8,707 nt of DNA from Candidatus Eiseniibacteriota bacterium (GTDB taxonomy: Bacteria; Eisenbacteria; RBG-16-71-46), in assembly GCA_005893365.1 (NCBI GenBank), contig VBPB01000040.1, positions 1 to 8,707 on the forward strand, in the 5' to 3' direction. The stretch's first letter is position 1, and each line of letters begins with the position of its first letter. The position numbers and the translations under genes were made by a program. Below, piece after piece: positions 7,121 to 8,707 of the stretch. The notes under the pieces were generated by a model, which saw only the letters and a list, made by a program, of their open reading frames with translations, made no database searches and was not told where the DNA came from.

Positions 7121-7141
7121 GGATAGCGGAGCGAGCCATCC
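7121..7141 (+). other. Imperfect hairpin 3' of the hypothetical gene
   Basis: GGATAGC (7121-7127) and GCCATCC (7135-7141) pair over seven positions with one A-C mismatch, enclosing a GGAGCGA loop. It begins three bases after the stop of the hypothetical gene. The following GCGAGAGATGCGAAGCGG repeats the same GCGA theme, which gives the stretch an intergenic-repeat look. No T-run follows. Confidence 0.35.
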
Positions 7142-7161
7142 CAGCGAGAGATGCGAAGCGG

Positions 7162-7212
7162 CCCACCTGCAGGAGCAGTTTCCCGGCAGAATACGAGACA
7201 AAAGGAGGTGGG
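7162..7212 (+). promoter_or_regulatory. Possible ribosome-binding-site sequestering helix for the small peptide
   Basis: CCCACCT (7162-7168) is perfectly complementary to AGGTGGG (7206-7212), which covers half of the peptide gene's Shine-Dalgarno. G-U pairs 7160-7161 with 7213-7214 extend it to nine pairs, with a 37-base loop. Such a helix would hide the ribosome binding site until something opens it. Any very strong Shine-Dalgarno has some chance of finding a CCACCT partner, so this is suggestive only. Confidence 0.35.
7201..7210 (+). promoter_or_regulatory. Near-perfect Shine-Dalgarno for the 18-residue peptide
   Basis: AAAGGAGGTG matches the 16S rRNA 3' end along almost its entire length, and its GGAGG core ends 8 bases before ATG 7217. 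It is the best ribosome binding site in the window; the housekeeping genes here have weak or partial ones. This is the main argument that the short ORF is translated. Confidence 0.75.
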
Positions 7213-7216
7213 TTTC

Positions 7217-7273
7217 ATGGACTTCGACATCATCATTGAGATCATCAACATCCTCGGCAAGGCCGGCTGGTAA
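7217..7273 (+). CDS. 18-residue isoleucine-rich amphipathic peptide
   Basis: ATG to TAA gives MDFDIIIEIINILGKAGW. Six of 18 residues are Ile, in a run of ATC/ATT codons. On a helical wheel Asp4, Glu8, Asn11 and Lys15 (spacing 4, 3, 4) form one narrow polar stripe, while Ile, Leu and Phe fill the rest, so an amphipathic or membrane-lying helix is likely up to the C-terminal GKAGW. Net charge is about -2; there is no Cys and no cleavable signal. It lies 98 bases after the hypothetical gene and 114 before the HD-GYP gene. It could be a free bioactive or signalling peptide, a membrane-active peptide or toxin, a partner of the HD-GYP membrane domain, or a leader peptide whose translation controls downstream RNA folding. 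I know of no described family that matches. Translation is likely; function is unknown. Confidence 0.65.
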   Translation: MDFDIIIEIINILGKAGW

Positions 7274-7369
7274 GGCGGTCACGTCGTTGGCGTGATGTGA
7301 CAGGGACAAGGCTCCAGATCTGGTGTCGGTCTCCATCTTCTGCTTCAGCCCCGTGACGCGAACCGCCTT
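7272..7369 (+). promoter_or_regulatory. Structured leader between the peptide and HD-GYP genes
   Basis: AAGGCGGT (7272-7279), which includes the last two bases of the peptide's stop codon, is perfectly complementary to ACCGCCTT (7362-7369). GTCACG (7278-7283) can pair locally with CGTGAT (7291-7296) or distally with CGTGAC (7352-7357), so at least two folds exclude each other. A 10-base palindrome, CCAGATCTGG, sits at 7314-7323. A ribosome on the peptide stop would cover the 5' arm. There is no T-tract, so any control would more likely act on translation or RNA stability than by intrinsic termination. Confidence 0.35.
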
Positions 7370-7387
7370 CCCCGGCGACAAGGACTC

Positions 7388-8707
7388 GTGAGCCCAACAC
7401 CCGCGCTGCGCTACCCGCGCTGGTTCCGCCTCTACTACGCTGCCGTGGTCCTCGCCGCCGTGGGCGGCTTCTGGGCGCTGACGCCCCGCGTCCGCCCGGT
7501 CGACCCGGTCACCGCCGTGGTCGTGCTGCTGCTCATGGTGCTGAGCGAGGCGACCGCCGTGCCGCTGCCGGGCGGCGGCTACGTCTCGCTGGGCGCGGTG
7601 GTCGACCTGGCGAGCCTCTTGATCCTCGGGCCCGTCGCCACCGCCTGGCTCAACCTGATCGCCACCGGGGTCAGCCAGGCCCTGCTGCTGCGCAAGCCCC
7701 TGGTGCGGGTCGTCCACAACATGGCGATCTTCGCGCTCACCGCCTTCGCGGCCGGCTACGCGTTCATCGGCGCCGGGGGCCGGGTCGGGCACGTCGAGGT
7801 GGCGCGCGACATCCTGCCGCTGCTCGCCTGCGGGGCGGTCTACTTCCTGTGCAACTCCGCCTTCGTCTCGACCGCCGTCGGGCTCACCAGCGGACCGAGC
7901 ATCTGGCGCCAATGGCAGCGCATCTTCCTGCACGGGCTGCTCCATCATCTCTCGTTCATCGCCCTGGGCACGCTGGTGGCGGTGGTGTACCTGAGCGCGG
8001 GCCCGGTCGGGCTGGTGCTGTTCGGCATCCCGTTCCTGGTGGCGCGCCACTCGTTCCAGCTCTACGTGGAGATCCGCCAGGACTTGAAGGATTTCGTGCG
8101 CGCCCTGTCGGAGGTGCTGGAGGAGGTGGACCCCTACACGCGCCAGCACTCGATGCGGGTCGCGCAGTACGCGGTCCGCCTGGCGCGCGGCCTCAGGCTC
8201 TCGGAGCGCGAGGTGGACGAGATCGAGTACGCGGCACTGGTGCACGATCTGGGCAAGATCGGCCCCCACCATCAGCACATCCTCCAGAAGTCGGGCTCGC
8301 TGTCGCACGAGGAGCAGCGCACGCTGCGCGGGCATCCCGCGGCCGGGGCGGACATCGTCAAGAAGGTGCGGGCGCTCAAGCGCTCGGCCGAGATCGTGCG
8401 CAGCCACCACGAGCGGCCCGACGGGCGCGGCTATCCGTTCGGGCTGCTGAGCCGGGACGTGCCGATCGGCGCGCGGATCCTCAACGTGTCGGATGCGTTC
8501 GACGCCATGACTTCGGACCGGCCCTACCGCCGCGCGCTCTCGGTCGAGTCGGCGCTGCGCGAGCTGGACCAGGGGGCCGGCACGCAGTTCGACGGCGAGG
8601 TGGTCGGCTGCCTGCTGCGTCTGAGCGCCCAGGGCGACTTCCCGCTGGTCCCGAGCCCGAGCAGCGAGGAGCTGCGGCGGCTGCGGGTGCGGCCGCGGCG
8701 GGCGCAG
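7388..8707 (+). CDS. Membrane-anchored HD-GYP phosphodiesterase (3' end beyond window)
   Basis: 440 codons are open to the window edge, so the C-terminus is missing. About residues 15-218 form a membrane domain with roughly six hydrophobic segments (about 15-31, 41-58, 66-92, 106-127, 140-165, 182-218), a likely sensor region that I cannot assign to a named family. The HD-GYP domain begins near residue 231: DPYTRQHSMRVAQYA, the metal-binding VHDLGKIG (His286, Asp287), GHPAAGADIVKKV, HHERPDGRGYP (His340, His341; Gly348-Pro350), SDAFDAMTSDRPYR and GTQFDGEVV. All core residues are present, so it is predicted to hydrolyse cyclic di-GMP or a related dinucleotide in the cytoplasm. The tail after the domain is arginine-rich. 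Start GTG 7388 has AAGGA at 7380-7384, only three bases away. The preceding structured leader and small-peptide gene suggest regulated expression. Confidence 0.88.
   Translation, partial: MSPTPALRYPRWFRLYYAAVVLAAVGGFWALTPRVRPVDPVTAVVVLLLMVLSEATAVPLPGGGYVSLGAVVDLASLLILGPVATAWLNLIATGVSQALLLRKPLVRVVHNMAIFALTAFAAGYAFIGAGGRVGHVEVARDILPLLACGAVYFLCNSAFVSTAVGLTSGPSIWRQWQRIFLHGLLHHLSFIALGTLVAVVYLSAGPVGLVLFGIPFLVARHSFQLYVEIRQDLKDFVRALSEVLEEVDPYTRQHSMRVAQYAVRLARGLRLSEREVDEIEYAALVHDLGKIGPHHQHILQKSGSLSHEEQRTLRGHPAAGADIVKKVRALKRSAEIVRSHHERPDGRGYPFGLLSRDVPIGARILNVSDAFDAMTSDRPYRRALSVESALRELDQGAGTQFDGEVVGCLLRLSAQGDFPLVPSPSSEELRRLRVRPRRAQ

Noticed and set aside
7226..7258. Resemblance of DIIIEIINILG to streptococcal short hydrophobic signalling peptides (DIIIIVGG)
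   Set aside because: The likeness is only in Ile-rich composition. There is no precursor region and no Rgg-type receptor gene in the window, and the genome does not look like a Firmicute.
7217..7273. Isoleucine-codon leader peptide of an ilv-type attenuator or T-box
   Set aside because: No branched-chain amino acid gene follows, there is no terminator T-run, and no T-box specifier or antiterminator sequence is seen. Leader-peptide control of the HD-GYP gene stays open as a separate idea.
7201..7387. Known cyclic di-GMP riboswitch before the HD-GYP gene
   Set aside because: I looked for the conserved GEMM core segments and could not find them; the observed pairings do not fit that fold.
7115..8410. 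Antisense ORF (431 codons) over the peptide and HD-GYP genes
   Set aside because: The + strand frame carries intact HD, HHE and GYP motifs and membrane segments; the antisense product is His/Arg/Gln/Asp-rich with no domain.
1..8707. CRISPR arrays, tRNA or rRNA genes, insertion sequences
   Set aside because: I saw no regularly spaced repeats, tRNA cloverleaf, rRNA segments or transposase motifs on either strand.

Overview
The window is a very GC-rich bacterial segment with all recognised genes on the + strand. GC-biased third codon positions produce long false antisense reading frames. A lipobox-bearing lipoprotein suggests a cell envelope with exported lipoproteins, probably diderm. The mix of genes and the unusual ArgS signature fit an uncultivated high-GC lineage (FCB-group, Eisenbacteria-like or Rokubacteria-like), but I cannot fix the phylum from this sequence.

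Layout. Positions 1-174 hold no gene I can prove, but they contain a promoter-like pair and a ribosome binding site for a small lipoprotein (175-603). A class II CCA-adding tRNA nucleotidyltransferase with an HD domain follows (680-2128). A strong sigma70-type promoter overlaps the cca stop codon. It appears to drive a tight housekeeping cluster: trans-polyprenyl diphosphate synthase (2214-3188), ribosomal silencing factor RsfS (3226-3612), arginyl-tRNA synthetase (3590-5279) and a PfkB-family sugar kinase (5276-6205). These genes overlap or are closely spaced. The argS frame is broken near 4113-4120, and its ATP-binding HIGH signature reads NVVN.

The second part is less ordinary. A leader with a hairpin and a strong Shine-Dalgarno precedes a conserved-type hypothetical protein whose only sensible start is a CTG codon (6357-7118). 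After it comes a 98-base structured leader, then an 18-residue, isoleucine-rich amphipathic peptide ORF with a near-perfect Shine-Dalgarno (7217-7273). A 114-base segment with mutually exclusive base pairings follows. Last is a membrane-anchored HD-GYP protein (from 7388, running off the window), predicted to degrade cyclic di-GMP.

How the genes fit together. The left and middle parts are translation and isoprenoid housekeeping: tRNA 3' end maturation, arginine charging, ribosome silencing and quinone or carrier side-chain synthesis. The right part is a candidate small-peptide plus second-messenger module. The 18-residue peptide is the most interesting item in the window. Its function is unknown, and its link to the HD-GYP gene rests only on adjacency and the RNA structure between them.
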